In this document: positions 7,628-18,332 of the stretch, piece after piece | Layout: every line of letters begins with the position of its first letter | How positions within the stretch are numbered: the first letter of the stretch is position 1 | Assembly (NCBI GenBank): GCA_016191995.1 | Contig: JACPVA010000188.1 | Coordinates: forward strand, 1-51,402 | Origin: Burkholderiales bacterium | GTDB lineage: Bacteria > Pseudomonadota > Gammaproteobacteria > Burkholderiales > Burkholderiaceae_C | DNA length: 51,402 nucleotides | Direction: 5' to 3' | The notes under the pieces: model-generated | What the model saw: only the letters and a program-made list of their open reading frames with translations | Told to the model about the DNA's origin: nothing | The model's database searches: none | Position numbers and translations under genes: made by a program

Positions 7628-8527
7628 ATGGGACTGCCTGGCCTGAGCGAACCCAGCGCACGCCGGCGATGGCTGCGCGGGATGCTGGGCGGCATGCTCG
7701 CCGCCGGCGCGGCGGCGCAGCTCGCGCCGGCGCATGCCGGCTGTGAGCGCCCGCCGGCGCAGGCCGGTGGCGGGCGTCACCGGCTCGCCGTCGCCCTCGG
7801 CAGCGGTGGTGCGCACTGGCCGGCGCATGTCGGCGTGATGCGCGCCTTCGAGGCGCGCGGCGCGAGGCCGGACCTCATCGTCGGGACCAGCGCGGGCGCG
7901 ATCGTCGGCGCGCTCTGGGCGGCCGGCCTCGACGCCGCCGCCGTCGAGCGCGCCGCCCGACGCTACCGGCTCGCCGAAGCGCTCAGCCCCGGCTGGACCT
8001 GGTTCGGGGGCGGCCGGGACGAGCGGCTTCGCACGGCGCTGCGCGAGCTCCTTCCGCAGCAGCCGATCGAGACCTGGCCGACGGCCTTTGCCGCCGTGGC
8101 GACCGACCTGGCCAGCGGCGGGCGGGTCGTCATCGACCGCGGCGACGCGCCGAGCGCGGTCGCCGCGTCGGCCTGCGTGCCGATGGCCTTCCGGCCGGTC
8201 GAGCGCGAGGGCCGGCGCCTGGTCGACGGGGCGCTGGTCGAGCCGGTGCCGGTGCGCGCGGCACGCTCGCTCGGGGCGCTGCGCGTGCTGGCCATCGATA
8301 TCGCCTACCGCCCGGGCGACGAACCCGTCGGCGGCGCGATCGACATCGGTTTCCAGACCTTGCACATCATGATCAACGCGCTGATCGACGAACAGCTCGC
8401 CGAGGCCGACGTCCCGGTGCGGCTGCACCTCCATCCCCTGATGCGCGACCGCGACGACTACGCGGGCCTCCTGATCGAGGCGGCGCAGCGCGCCATCGGC
8501 GACGCCTGGCCGCGCATCCTCGGCTGA
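7628..8527 (+). CDS. patatin-like phospholipase
   Basis: This is a 299-residue patatin-family lipid hydrolase with a Ser-Asp dyad. The nucleophile elbow GTSAG is at 86-90 (Ser88) and the acid is Asp200 in DGALVEP. The oxyanion loop reads GSGGAHWPAHVGV from residue 58, so the usual Arg after the glycines is replaced. A twin-arginine-like N terminus (ARRRWLRG, then an Ala-rich hydrophobic stretch ending APAHA) suggests export. The start at 7628 was chosen because GAGGAGG stands seven bases upstream; a longer in-frame reading begins at 7412 but is low-complexity. No partner gene reveals the substrate. Confidence 0.85.
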   Translation: MGLPGLSEPSARRRWLRGMLGGMLAAGAAAQLAPAHAGCERPPAQAGGGRHRLAVALGSGGAHWPAHVGVMRAFEARGARPDLIVGTSAGAIVGALWAAGLDAAAVERAARRYRLAEALSPGWTWFGGGRDERLRTALRELLPQQPIETWPTAFAAVATDLASGGRVVIDRGDAPSAVAASACVPMAFRPVEREGRRLVDGALVEPVPVRAARSLGALRVLAIDIAYRPGDEPVGGAIDIGFQTLHIMINALIDEQLAEADVPVRLHLHPLMRDRDDYAGLLIEAAQRAIGDAWPRILG

Positions 8528-8608
8528 GCGGCGGCGTCGCGGGGTCCCAGCGGCACCTGGCTCAGACGCGCTCGGCAAGCTCTCGGGCCATGGGTTAGCG
8601 TCGGACCC

Positions 8609-9805
8609 GTGCAAGCCTCGCCCGCCCCGCGGCGCGTGCTGCCGCTGCTGGTGCTGGCGCAGTTTTTCGGCACCTCGCCGTGGTTCGCCGTCAACGCCGT
8701 CATGCCCGACCTGCGGCAGGACTTCGGCTGGCCGGCGGCGGCCGTCGGCACGCTGACCTCGGCGCTGCAGCTCGGCTTCGTCGCCGGCACGCTGGTCTTC
8801 GCGCTGCTCGCGGTGGCGGACCGCTTTGCGGCGCGCAAGGTTTTCCTCGGCTGCGCGCTCGCGAGCGCCGGCTGCACGATCGCCGGCATGCTGCTGGCGC
8901 CGTCGTTCACGCTGCTGCTTGCGATGCGGGCGCTGACCGGCTTCTTCCTCGCCGGCATCTATCCGGTCGGGATGAAGATCGCGGCGCAGTGCTTTCCGCG
9001 CGGGCTGGGTGCAGCGATGGGCTTGCTGGTCGGCGCGCTGGTGGTCGGCAGCGCGCTGCCGCATGCGCTGCGTGCGCTCGCCGCGGGCACGGCCGGCTGG
9101 CCCTGGCAGGCCGTCTTCGCGGGCGTCGCGCTGGCGTCGGTCGCAGCCGGCGTGCTGGTGGCCGCAGGCATCCCGCCGCCACCGCTGGCGCCGGCACGGG
9201 TGGCCGGGCTTCAAGGGCGCGCGCTGGCCAGCATCGCCATCGACCGGCGCGTGCGCGCGTCGGTGCTCGGCTACTTCGGCCATATGTGGGAGCTGTACAC
9301 GATGTGGGTGCTGGTGCCGGCGGTGCTCGCGACCCGGCTCGCCGGGCCGGCGCTGTCCTGGGCCGCTTTTGTCGTGCTTGGCGCGGGCGCGATCGGATGC
9401 GCGCTCGGCGGCTGGCTGGCGCTCGCGCTGGCACGCGGCGATGCGCCCGGGCGCAGCAGCGCGCGCGTGGCGGGCGCGCAGCTGGCGGCCAGCGGCCTGT
9501 GCTGCCTGGCCGCGCCCTGGGCGATGACGGCGCCGGCGCCGGTCTTCTACGGCTGGCTGCTGTTGTGGGGCATCACGGTGGCCGGCGACTCGCCGCAGTT
9601 CTCGACCCTGACGGCGATGAACGCGCCGCGCGACGGTGTCGGCAGCGTGCTGACGCTCACCAACGGCGTCGGCTTCGCGATCAGCGTCGCGAGCATCCAG
9701 CTCTTCGTCGGCCTGGCGCAGATCGTGCCGCTGGCGGCGCTGCTGCCCTGGCTCGCGGTCGGGCCGCTGCTCGGGCTGCTGGCACTGCGGCCGCTGTTAC
9801 GCTGA
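8609..9805 (+). CDS. major facilitator superfamily transporter
   Basis: This 398-residue protein has about twelve hydrophobic helices in two halves. The loop between helices 2 and 3 reads VADRFAARKVFLG, a version of the MFS motif A. The region FFLAGIYPVGMKI resembles the helix-5 motif of drug or metabolite antiporters. The start codon is GTG, followed by a short charged N terminus and the first helix at VLPLLVLAQFFG. It lies 81 bases after the patatin gene and converges on the macB permease gene with 18 bases between stops. The substrate cannot be told from sequence. Confidence 0.85.
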   Translation: MQASPAPRRVLPLLVLAQFFGTSPWFAVNAVMPDLRQDFGWPAAAVGTLTSALQLGFVAGTLVFALLAVADRFAARKVFLGCALASAGCTIAGMLLAPSFTLLLAMRALTGFFLAGIYPVGMKIAAQCFPRGLGAAMGLLVGALVVGSALPHALRALAAGTAGWPWQAVFAGVALASVAAGVLVAAGIPPPPLAPARVAGLQGRALASIAIDRRVRASVLGYFGHMWELYTMWVLVPAVLATRLAGPALSWAAFVVLGAGAIGCALGGWLALALARGDAPGRSSARVAGAQLAASGLCCLAAPWAMTAPAPVFYGWLLLWGITVAGDSPQFSTLTAMNAPRDGVGSVLTLTNGVGFAISVASIQLFVGLAQIVPLAALLPWLAVGPLLGLLALRPLLR

Positions 9806-9823
9806 CGCGCTGCGGCGCGGCGC

Positions 9824-11031
9824 TCACTCGTGCCGCAGCGCCTCGATCGGGTCCAGCCGCGCTGCGCGCCGGGCCGGGAAGTAGCCGAAGACGATCCCGA
9901 TCGCGGCCGCGAAGCCGAATGCCAGCAGGTTGATGCCAGGGTCGAAGAGGTAGGGCACGCCCATCAGGCCCGCCAGCGCCACCGACGCCCCCGCGGCCAG
10001 CACGATCCCGATCAGCCCGCCCAGCGCCGCCAGCACCACCGCCTCGACCAGGAACTGCGCCAGCACCTCGTAGCCGAGCGCGCCGATCGCGAGCCGGATG
10101 CCGATCTCGCGCGTGCGCTCGGTGACGCTGACGAGCATGATATTCATGATCCCGATCCCGCCGACGAGCAGGCTGACCGCCGCCACCGCGCCGAGCAGCG
10201 TCGTCATCACCTGCGTCGTTCCCGACAGCGTGTCGGCGAGCTGCTGGGTGTCGAGGATGTTGAAGTTGTTCTCGTCGCTGTCGGCCAGCTTGCGCCGCTC
10301 GCGCAGCAGCCGCGCGAGCTCTGCCTTGACGCGCTCGGCGTCGGCGCCGGGGGCCATCGACACCAGCAGCGTGCCGACATTGAGGTTGCCGGTCAGCCGC
10401 CGCTGCACGGTCGCGATCGGCATCAGCACCAGGTCGTCCTGGTCCTGGCCGATGCCGCCCTGGCCCTTGCTGCGCAGCAGGCCGACGACCTCGCAGCTGA
10501 TGTTGCGCAGCCGCAGCCGCGAGCCGACCGGCTCCTCGGCGCCGAACAGCTCGCGCCGCACCGTGGCGCCGATCACGCACACCGAGCTGCCGGCGCGCAG
10601 CTCGGCCGGCTCGAACATGCGGCCGTCGGCCAGGGTCCAGTTGTTGGTCTCGAAGTAGGCATTCGTCGTGCCGTAGACGACGGTCGACCAGTTGCGCGCG
10701 CCGTGGATCGCGATCGCGCCGGTGGCCGCCTGCGGCGCCACCGCGGCGATACTGGCGATCTGCGCCGCGATCGCGTCGGCGTCGGCCTGGCGGAATGGCG
10801 GCGATCCGGCGGCGTCGCGCCCCGGGCCCATGCGTTGGCCAGGGCGGATCATCAGCAGGTTGGTGCCCAGGCTCGTGATCTGCTCCGACACCGCACGTGT
10901 CGCCCCCTGGCCGATCGTCACCATCGTGACCACCGCGGCGACTCCGATGACGATGCCCAGGATGGTCAGGAAGCTGCGCAGCAGATTGCGCCGGATCTCG
11001 CGCAACGCCAGGCCGAGCGTGTTCCACCACA

Positions 11032-11032
<1 letters not shown>
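9824..11032 (-). CDS. macB: MacB-type ABC transporter permease
   Basis: This is a 402-residue permease of the MacB/FtsX type. One N-terminal helix (FLTILGIVIGVAAVVTMVTI) is followed by a large periplasmic domain of about 200 residues and three C-terminal helices. The signature VGGIGIMNIMLVSVTERTRE links to the cytoplasmic coupling region, and the chain ends in the typical RLDPIEALRHE. In E. coli the ATPase and permease are one chain; here the permease is separate. Its ATG overlaps the ATPase stop (TGATG), implying translational coupling. With MacA and the outer-membrane factor it would form a tripartite efflux pump. The substrate is unknown. Confidence 0.92.
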
Positions 11033-11876
<844 letters not shown>

Positions 11877-11880
<4 letters not shown>

Positions 11881-13169
11881 GTCGGGCTGCCCATGGCCTG
11901 GCCGACGATGACGGCCATCCCGGGCTGCAGATCGGCGCCCGTGACCTCGGTCAGGCGGCCGTCGCTGACCCCGGGCGTGACCGCGACCGCGCGCGGCTGG
12001 GCGCCGTCGAGCACCCAGACCTGGCGCACCTGCGCGGTATCGGTGCCGGCGGCGCGGCGCGAGCCGCTGCCGGGCATGCGCGGGAACATGCTGGAGACAA
12101 TGCTGCGGTTGCCCGAGGGCGCCTCGCCGTTGCCGGCGGCCGCCGGCGTGAAGCGCAGCGCCGCGTTCGGCACCAGCAGCGCGTCCTGGCGTTCGACGGT
12201 CGTGATCGTCGCCGTCGCCGTCATGCCCGGTCGCAGCGACAGATCCTCGTTGTCGACCGTCAGGTCGGCCAGGTAGGTGACGACGTTGTCCTTGGTCGTC
12301 GGCCCGAAGCCCAGGCGAACGATGCGCGCCGGATAGCGTCGCGTCGGGTAGGCCGCCACCGTGAAGCTGGCGCGCTGGCCCTCGCGGACCTGGCCGACGT
12401 CGGCCTCGTCGACGTGGACCTGAAGCTTCATCTGCTTCAGGTCCTCGGCCAGCGTGAACAGCGTCACCGCCTGCAGCGACGCCGCCACCGCGTTGCCCGG
12501 CTCGGCCTTTCGCGCCAGCACGATGCCGTCGATCGGCGAGCGGATCGATGCCTTGGCGAGATTGGTCTCGTGGCTGGACAGCGTCGCGCGCGCCTGCTCG
12601 ACATTGGCACGCGCGCTGGCGATGCCGGCCTCGGCGCGCGCGGCGGCGGCCTCGGCGCCAGCCATCTCGGACTGCGACGGCACCTGGCCGCCGCTGCGCT
12701 CGCGTACGTCGCGCAGCCGCGCCAGCGTATCGCGCGCCTCGGCGGCGCCGGCCGCCGCCTGTTTCAGCGCCGCCTCGGCGATCGCGAGTGCCGCGCGCGA
12801 TGCCGTCACCTGGTCGCGCAACCTGGCGTCGTCGAGCGCGACCAGCACCTGGCCCTTCCTCACTCGGTCGTTGACATCGGCCAGCACGAGCGCCACTGTC
12901 CCCGAAAGCTCGCTGCCGATCTCGACCTGCGTCGTCGGCTGCAGCGTTCCGCTGGCGGTCACGGTGACGACCAGCGGGCCGCGCGCGGCCGGCTGCGTCT
13001 GGAACTGCGGCGCCGTCGCGGCCTGGCGCTGGCCCTGCCACCACCACAGCGCCGCGGCGGCGAGCACGACCAGCACGGCGCCTATCCACAAGGCGGGGCG
13101 ACGCCACCAGCGGCGGCGCCCGCCGCCGGGGCCGAGGAGGTCGTCGAGGGCAGTGTCGGGTGGGCTCAT
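11877..13169 (-). CDS. macA: MacA-type periplasmic adaptor (membrane fusion protein)
   Basis: This 430-residue adaptor has an N-terminal membrane anchor at about residues 28-44 (PALWIGAVLVVLAAAALWWW). It is followed by a lipoyl-like half (ASGTLQPTTQVEIGSELSG), a long alpha-helical hairpin rich in Ala/Arg/Glu, the second lipoyl half (IRSPIDGIVLARKAEPGNAV) and the beta-barrel and membrane-proximal domains. A Ser/Gly/Arg-rich insert (SIVSSMFPRMPGSGSRRA) lies late in the chain. It would join the MacB complex to the outer-membrane channel. The ATG overlaps the stop of the outer-membrane factor gene (ATGA), and its own stop overlaps the ATPase start. Confidence 0.92.
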
Positions 13170-14752
13170 CGCAAGGTCGGGTCGACGGCGGTGGAGGAGA
13201 CGGCCGCGTCGCCGACCCCGTCGGCGACGGGCGGGTTCGCGGCGGGGGCTGCGGGCGCCGGAACGGGCGACCGCGGTCGCGCGGCCGACGCGTCCTGGCG
13301 GCCGGACGGCGCAGGCACCTCGGGCGTCCAGCCGCCGCCCAGCGCCTTGACCAGCCGCACGTGCGCGACCGCCAACGTCGTCGTCGTCGCCGCGACGCCG
13401 TCCTCGGCCGCGAGCAGCGATCGCTGGCTCTGCAGCACGTTCTGGAAGTCGACCAGCCCGCTGCGGTAGCGCTGGTCGGCGATCGCGGCGGCGCGGCGCG
13501 CGGCAGCTGCGGCGGCCTGCTGCGCCGCGAGCTGCTCGCGCGCGGCGGCGATCGCGACCAGCGCATCCTCGACCTCCTGCAGCGCGGCGAGCACGACGGC
13601 GCGCCAGGCCTGCAGCGCCTCGTCGCGTGCCGCCTCCTGCTGCCGGACCTGCGCCTGCAGCCGGCCGGCGTCGAGGACCGGCATGCTGACGCTGGCCAGC
13701 AGCGAGGCCACGCCGGCGCCGCTGCCCAGCCCCGACAGCGAAAGCGCCGACAGCCCGATCGACCCGCCGAGCGACAGGTTCGGCAGCCGGCCGTCGTCGG
13801 TCTGCTCGACGCGCGCGGCCGCGGCCGCGACGCGCTGCTCGGCCGCCTGGACGTCGGGGCGTTGGCGCAGCACGTCCGCGGGAAGCGCCAGCGCGAGGTC
13901 CGCCGGCACGCTCGGCAGCGCCGCGTCGCCGGTGGCGGTGAGCTCGTCCTGCAGCGCACCCGGCGCGCGGCCGACGAGTACACCCAGCGCGTGCATCGAC
14001 TGCGTCGCGCTGCTGCGCAGCCCCGGAATCTGTGCGCGCGTGGTCTCGACCGCGCTGGCTGCCTGCTCGACGTCGAGCACCGTGACCAGCCCGGCCTCGT
14101 GCCGCCAGCGCGCGATCGCCAGCGTCTGTTCCTGCGCTGCCAGGCTGCGGCGCGCGATCGCCTCGCGCACCTGCGTGCCGCGCAGCTGCAGCAGCGTCAG
14201 CGCGACCTCGGCAGCGACCGTGACGCGCGTCGCCTCGAGCGTCAGCGCGCTGGCGCGCTCGGTCGCCTCGGCGGCGCGTACGCCGGCTGCGCCCGCGCCC
14301 CAGAGATCGATTTCCCAGCTCGCGTCCAGCCCGGCACGCCAGCTCTCGCTGCCGCCTGCCCCCTCGCGCCAGCTGCCCTGCCCGGAACCGCTGCCGCCCA
14401 GCCGCGGGCGCAGCCCGGCGTCGGCCAGTTCGCGCGCGGCGCGCGCCTGACGCAGCCTCGCCTGCGCCGCGGAGACGTCGGTGCCGGCGTCCAGCGCCTG
14501 CTGGACCAGCGGCGCGAGCGCAGGGTCGCCGAAGCGCATCCACCAACCCGCCAGGTCGTCCGGCACCGCGCCGGCAGGACGCGCCGACGTCCAGGCCGCA
14601 GGTGCCGGCAAGGCGGTCGGGCGATCTCCGGGCGGCGTCGCGAGCGACGCGCAGCCCGCCAGCGCGGCCGCCGCGACGAGGGCGGCCGCGGCGCGCACGG
14701 ACACGCGGGGCCGCCAGCGGGCGGGTCTTGGGCGGTCGGACATCGAAGGCAT
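13166..14752 (-). CDS. RND/MacAB-type outer-membrane efflux lipoprotein (NodT/OprM family)
   Basis: This 528-residue TolC-like channel has a lipoprotein signal: a charged start, a hydrophobic Ala-rich core and lipobox LAGC with Cys34. Two tandem OEP repeats follow, with characteristic phrases WWMRFGDPALAPLVQQAL, ASWEIDLWGAG, LPADVLRQRPDVQAAEQ and YRSGLVDFQNVLQSQRSLLAAED. The C-terminal 50 residues are Ala/Pro-rich and extra to the family. Two Met codons (14752 and 14743) are possible starts, neither with a clear ribosome-binding site. It is the first gene of the efflux operon, so the system carries its own outer-membrane exit. Confidence 0.9.
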   Translation of the reverse strand: MPSMSDRPRPARWRPRVSVRAAAALVAAAALAGCASLATPPGDRPTALPAPAAWTSARPAGAVPDDLAGWWMRFGDPALAPLVQQALDAGTDVSAAQARLRQARAARELADAGLRPRLGGSGSGQGSWREGAGGSESWRAGLDASWEIDLWGAGAAGVRAAEATERASALTLEATRVTVAAEVALTLLQLRGTQVREAIARRSLAAQEQTLAIARWRHEAGLVTVLDVEQAASAVETTRAQIPGLRSSATQSMHALGVLVGRAPGALQDELTATGDAALPSVPADLALALPADVLRQRPDVQAAEQRVAAAAARVEQTDDGRLPNLSLGGSIGLSALSLSGLGSGAGVASLLASVSMPVLDAGRLQAQVRQQEAARDEALQAWRAVVLAALQEVEDALVAIAAAREQLAAQQAAAAAARRAAAIADQRYRSGLVDFQNVLQSQRSLLAAEDGVAATTTTLAVAHVRLVKALGGGWTPEVPAPSGRQDASAARPRSPVPAPAAPAANPPVADGVGDAAVSSTAVDPTLR

Positions 14753-14865
14753 GGTGGGGCCATGGCGTGACGGGGCGGCGGGGGGCGCGTAAAGCTGTGC
14801 AAAGTCGGCTCGCTCGGGCGCCGCGACGGCGCCGGGGCCGGTTGCTCGCACCGTCGACCGCACCG

Positions 14866-16380
14866 CTACTGGAAGGCGACTTCGTCGAAGCTGCGCAGCT
14901 TGCGGCTGTGCAGGCGGCCGGGCGTCTCCTGCCGCAGCAGCTCGACCGCGCGCAGCCCGATGCGCAGATGCTGGTCGACACGCTCGCGGTAGAAACTGTC
15001 GGCCATCCCGGGCAGCTTGATCTCGCCGTGCAGCGGCTTGTCCGAGACGCACAGCAGCGTGCCGTAGGGGACGCGGAAGCGAAATCCGTTGGCGGCGATG
15101 GTCGCGCTCTCCATGTCCAGCGCGATCGCGCGGCTCTGGCTGAAGCGGCGTTCGGGCGTGGTCGCGACATTGCGCGCCGGCAGCAGCTCCCAGTTGCGGT
15201 TGTCGGTGCTGGCCACGGTGCCGGTGCGCATCACCCGCTTGAGCTCCCAGCCGGCGAGCCGCGTGACCTCGGCCACCGCCTGCTCGAGCGCGATCTGCAC
15301 CTCGGCCAGCGCCGGGATCGGCACCCAAGGCGGCACCTCCTCGTCGAGCACATGGTCCTCGCGCACGTAGGCATGCGCGAGCACGTAGTCGCCGAGCTGC
15401 TGCGTGTTGCGCAGCCCGGCGCAGTGTCCCAGCATCAGCCAGGCATGCGGTCGCAGCACCGCGATATGGTCGGTGATCGTCTTCGCGTTCGCCGGGCCGA
15501 CGCCGATATTGACCAGCGTGACGCCGCCGTGGTCGGGCCGCACCAGGTGGTAGGCGGGCATCTGCGGCATGCGCGCCGGAGGCATCCCCTCGGTCGCGCC
15601 GCCGGCGCGCGTGACGACGCCTCCGGGCTCGACGAAGGCCGTGTAGCCGGCGCCGAACGCGGCATCCGGCAGGTCGCCGCCCGCCGCCATGCCGCCACCC
15701 GAGGCCATCGCGGCGCGGCCGAGGCGGACGAACTCGTCGACGTAGAACTGGTAGTTCGTGAACAGGACGAAGTTCTGGAAATGCTCGGCCGCGGTGCCGC
15801 TGTAGTGGCGCAGCCGCTGCAGCGAGTAGTCGATGCGCGGCGCGGTGAACAGCGCCAGCGGCCGCGGCTCGCCGGGTGCGCTCTCGTGCGTGCCGTTGGC
15901 GATGCCGTCGTCCATCGCGCCGAGGTCGGGCAGGTCGAACAGCTCGCGCATCGCCTGCCGCTGCGCGCTGCCGAAGCTGCCTTCGAGCGCGTCCTGGTCC
16001 GACAGCGCGAACGGCACCGGGATCGGCTGCGTGCCGGTGCCGACCTCCAGCGTCGCGCCATGATTGGCGATCAGCAGCGCGAACTGCTCGCGCAGGTAGC
16101 CGGCGAACAGGTCGGTCCGTGTCAGCGTCGTCTCGTAACTCCCCGGCGCGGCGACGAAGCCGTAGGCCAGCCTCGAGTCGGCGCGCCCGGCGCGGCGCAC
16201 CTGGACGCGGACGAAGGGGTAGAAAGCGCGCACGCGCGCCGGCGGCCGCTCGCCGGCGACGAAGCGGCGCAAGGCCTCGCGCAGGTGCACGACGCCGGCA
16301 TCGTAGAGACGGCGCACCTGCGCCAGCGCGGCATCGGCATCGTCGAAGCGCGCCGGGGCGACGAAGTCGGGGGTCAGCAT
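14866..16380 (-). CDS. amn: AMP nucleosidase
   Basis: This 504-residue protein matches Amn, which hydrolyses AMP to adenine and ribose 5-phosphate in purine salvage and adenylate-pool control. An N-terminal regulatory domain is followed by the nucleoside-phosphorylase-like catalytic domain. The phrases VNIGVGPANAKTITDHIAVL, WLMLGHCAGLRNTQQLGDYV, DMESATIAANGFRFRVPYGT and LCVSDKPLHGEIKLPGMA are all typical. The length is close to the E. coli enzyme (484). Its ATG lies seven bases inside the end of the upstream GGDEF gene, so the two are probably translated from one message. Confidence 0.95.
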   Translation of the reverse strand: MLTPDFVAPARFDDADAALAQVRRLYDAGVVHLREALRRFVAGERPPARVRAFYPFVRVQVRRAGRADSRLAYGFVAAPGSYETTLTRTDLFAGYLREQFALLIANHGATLEVGTGTQPIPVPFALSDQDALEGSFGSAQRQAMRELFDLPDLGAMDDGIANGTHESAPGEPRPLALFTAPRIDYSLQRLRHYSGTAAEHFQNFVLFTNYQFYVDEFVRLGRAAMASGGGMAAGGDLPDAAFGAGYTAFVEPGGVVTRAGGATEGMPPARMPQMPAYHLVRPDHGGVTLVNIGVGPANAKTITDHIAVLRPHAWLMLGHCAGLRNTQQLGDYVLAHAYVREDHVLDEEVPPWVPIPALAEVQIALEQAVAEVTRLAGWELKRVMRTGTVASTDNRNWELLPARNVATTPERRFSQSRAIALDMESATIAANGFRFRVPYGTLLCVSDKPLHGEIKLPGMADSFYRERVDQHLRIGLRAVELLRQETPGRLHSRKLRSFDEVAFQ

Positions 16381-18209
16381 CGGGCCTCGCCTGGGTCGTG
16401 GGCGTGCGTGCCGGCCTGGCCCGGCTCGACCGCCAGCCGCACGCGGTTGCGGCCGCTGCGCTTGGCCTCCAGCAGCGCGTCGTCGGCCGCCTTCAGCAGC
16501 GCCGCCGGCGTCGTGCGGCCGGCCAGGGTGTCGGCGACACCGGCGGAGAAGCTCAAGCCCTCGAGCCAGCGGCCGCCATGCTCGAGCCGGGTCGCGCGCC
16601 AGCGCCGCAGCAGCGCCTGCACCTTGCGCCGCGCGCCGTCGGCGGTGCTGCGCGGCAGCAGCAGGCAGAACTCCTCGCCACCGTAGCGGCACGCGATATC
16701 GCTGCGCCGGCAGCCCAGCGCCAGCAGCGCGCCGAAGGCCGCCAGCAGCCGGTCGCCAGCATCGTGGCCGTGGCCGTCGTTGACGGCCTTGAAGTGGTCC
16801 AGGTCGATGATCGCCAGCGCCAGAGGCTGGCCGTCGCGCGCGGCCAGCGCGAGCATGGTCGGCAGCGTGTCGTTGAGGTGGCGGCGGTTGAACAGGCCGG
16901 TGAGCGCATCCTGGGTCGCCTGCTGGCGCAGCGCCGTCTGCAGCGCCTGCACCTGCTCGATGCGGCGCTGCAGCTCGGTGTTGAGCGCTACGAGGGCGCT
17001 TTGCGCGCGCTCGGTGGCGCGGCGCTCGGCGTCCTTGGCGTCCAGGGCGTGCTGCAGACGCAGCAGCTCGGTCTGCAGCGTCGCGGCCTGGTAGCGTGCG
17101 CGCGACGCCATCTGCGCCTGCCGCTGGTGCACGCGCTGCCAGGCGCGCAGCGCGTGCAGCGCCTGCGTCGTCCGCCCGGCGCGCTCGTTCGCCAGCGCCA
17201 GCACGTCGAGGAACTGCGCGCGCACGCGCAGGCTCGAGCCCTCGGCCGCGTCGTCCTCGACCAGTGGCTGCGCCGGGCGCAGCGCCTGCAGGGCGTCGCG
17301 CGGCCGGCGCCGCGCCAGTGCCAGCAGCGCGTGCGCGGTCGCGCGCTCGAGCCGCTCGTCGGGCAGCTGTGCCTCGCCCGCGGCCTCGGCGCGCCCGATC
17401 AGGTCCGCGCCGAGCGCCAGGTCGCCGGCGTGTAGCGCGGCGATTGCCAGCGTCTCGTGGTGCGGCGCCATCGGGCCGCGGCCGTCGGCGCTGGCCGGCA
17501 CCGCCAGCAGCGCCGCGATGTCGGGCAGCGCCTGCGCCGGGCGGCCGAGCTCGGTCAGGCAGACGACGCGGTTGATGCGCAGCACCGCCAGCAGGCGCGG
17601 GTTGTCCAGCCCGCGGCAGCGCTCCAGCCCGCGCTCGACGTGGCGCAGCGCCTCCTCGCAGTCGCCGATCTGCATCAGCTCGTGCGAGAGGTTGCAGTGC
17701 AGCACGGTGTCGAAGCCGCGGCCGCGGCGCGGGCCGGCGTCGTGCAGCGCCTCGAACATGTAGGCGAAGGCCTGCGCCGAGTCGCCGTAGGCCGAGTAGC
17801 AGCCGGCGATCGTGTTCAGCAGCACGCCGCGCTGCTCGTGGCGCAGCACGCGCAGGCCCTCGTCGCGCAGCGGCAGCACCAGCGCCAGCGCCTGCGCGAA
17901 CTGTCCCTGGCGCCACATCGAGCGCGCGATCGCCGCACGCGCGAGGATCCAGCCGGCGCGGTCGCCGCAGGACTGGAAGTCGCGCTCGGCGCGCCGCAGC
18001 TCGCGCGCGGCCTCGGCCGCGGTGGCGTAGTACAGCCCGTGCACCCCCAGCGCGAGCCGCGCCCAGCCGCGCGCGCGCGCATCGCCGGTGGCGCGCGCGG
18101 CATCCAGCGCACGCCGCGCCGTCGCGTGCGCGCGCTGCGCGTGGACGTGCAGCAGGTTCCACGCGCGGCGCGCCAGAGGCATTGCGTTGGCCGTGCCGTG
18201 GGTCGCCAT
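16374..18209 (-). CDS. TPR-repeat diguanylate cyclase (GGDEF)
   Basis: This 611-residue protein is predicted to be cytoplasmic. Residues 1 to about 390 are helical repeats of TPR type (for example LLNTIAGCYSAYGDSAQAFAYMFEAL). A short coiled coil links them to a C-terminal GGDEF domain beginning DALTGLFNRRHL. The active-site motif is GGEEF, an active variant, and RRSD five residues upstream is an intact RxxD inhibitory site. It should therefore make cyclic-di-GMP and be product-inhibited. There is no signal peptide or membrane segment, unlike many TPR-GGDEF proteins. It overlaps amn by seven bases and is divergent from the YqaA-like gene. Confidence 0.9.
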   Translation of the reverse strand: MATHGTANAMPLARRAWNLLHVHAQRAHATARRALDAARATGDARARGWARLALGVHGLYYATAAEAARELRRAERDFQSCGDRAGWILARAAIARSMWRQGQFAQALALVLPLRDEGLRVLRHEQRGVLLNTIAGCYSAYGDSAQAFAYMFEALHDAGPRRGRGFDTVLHCNLSHELMQIGDCEEALRHVERGLERCRGLDNPRLLAVLRINRVVCLTELGRPAQALPDIAALLAVPASADGRGPMAPHHETLAIAALHAGDLALGADLIGRAEAAGEAQLPDERLERATAHALLALARRRPRDALQALRPAQPLVEDDAAEGSSLRVRAQFLDVLALANERAGRTTQALHALRAWQRVHQRQAQMASRARYQAATLQTELLRLQHALDAKDAERRATERAQSALVALNTELQRRIEQVQALQTALRQQATQDALTGLFNRRHLNDTLPTMLALAARDGQPLALAIIDLDHFKAVNDGHGHDAGDRLLAAFGALLALGCRRSDIACRYGGEEFCLLLPRSTADGARRKVQALLRRWRATRLEHGGRWLEGLSFSAGVADTLAGRTTPAALLKAADDALLEAKRSGRNRVRLAVEPGQAGTHAHDPGEARC

Positions 18210-18332
18210 GCGCGCATTATGGGCAGCCGCGCGCCGCCGGCCGCGCCGCGGCGCCGGGAGGGCCGCGCCCGGCCGGGCGGCTACCATCCGCGCCGCGGCG
18301 CCGTCGGTGCCTCTTCGACCGAGCGCCAAGCG

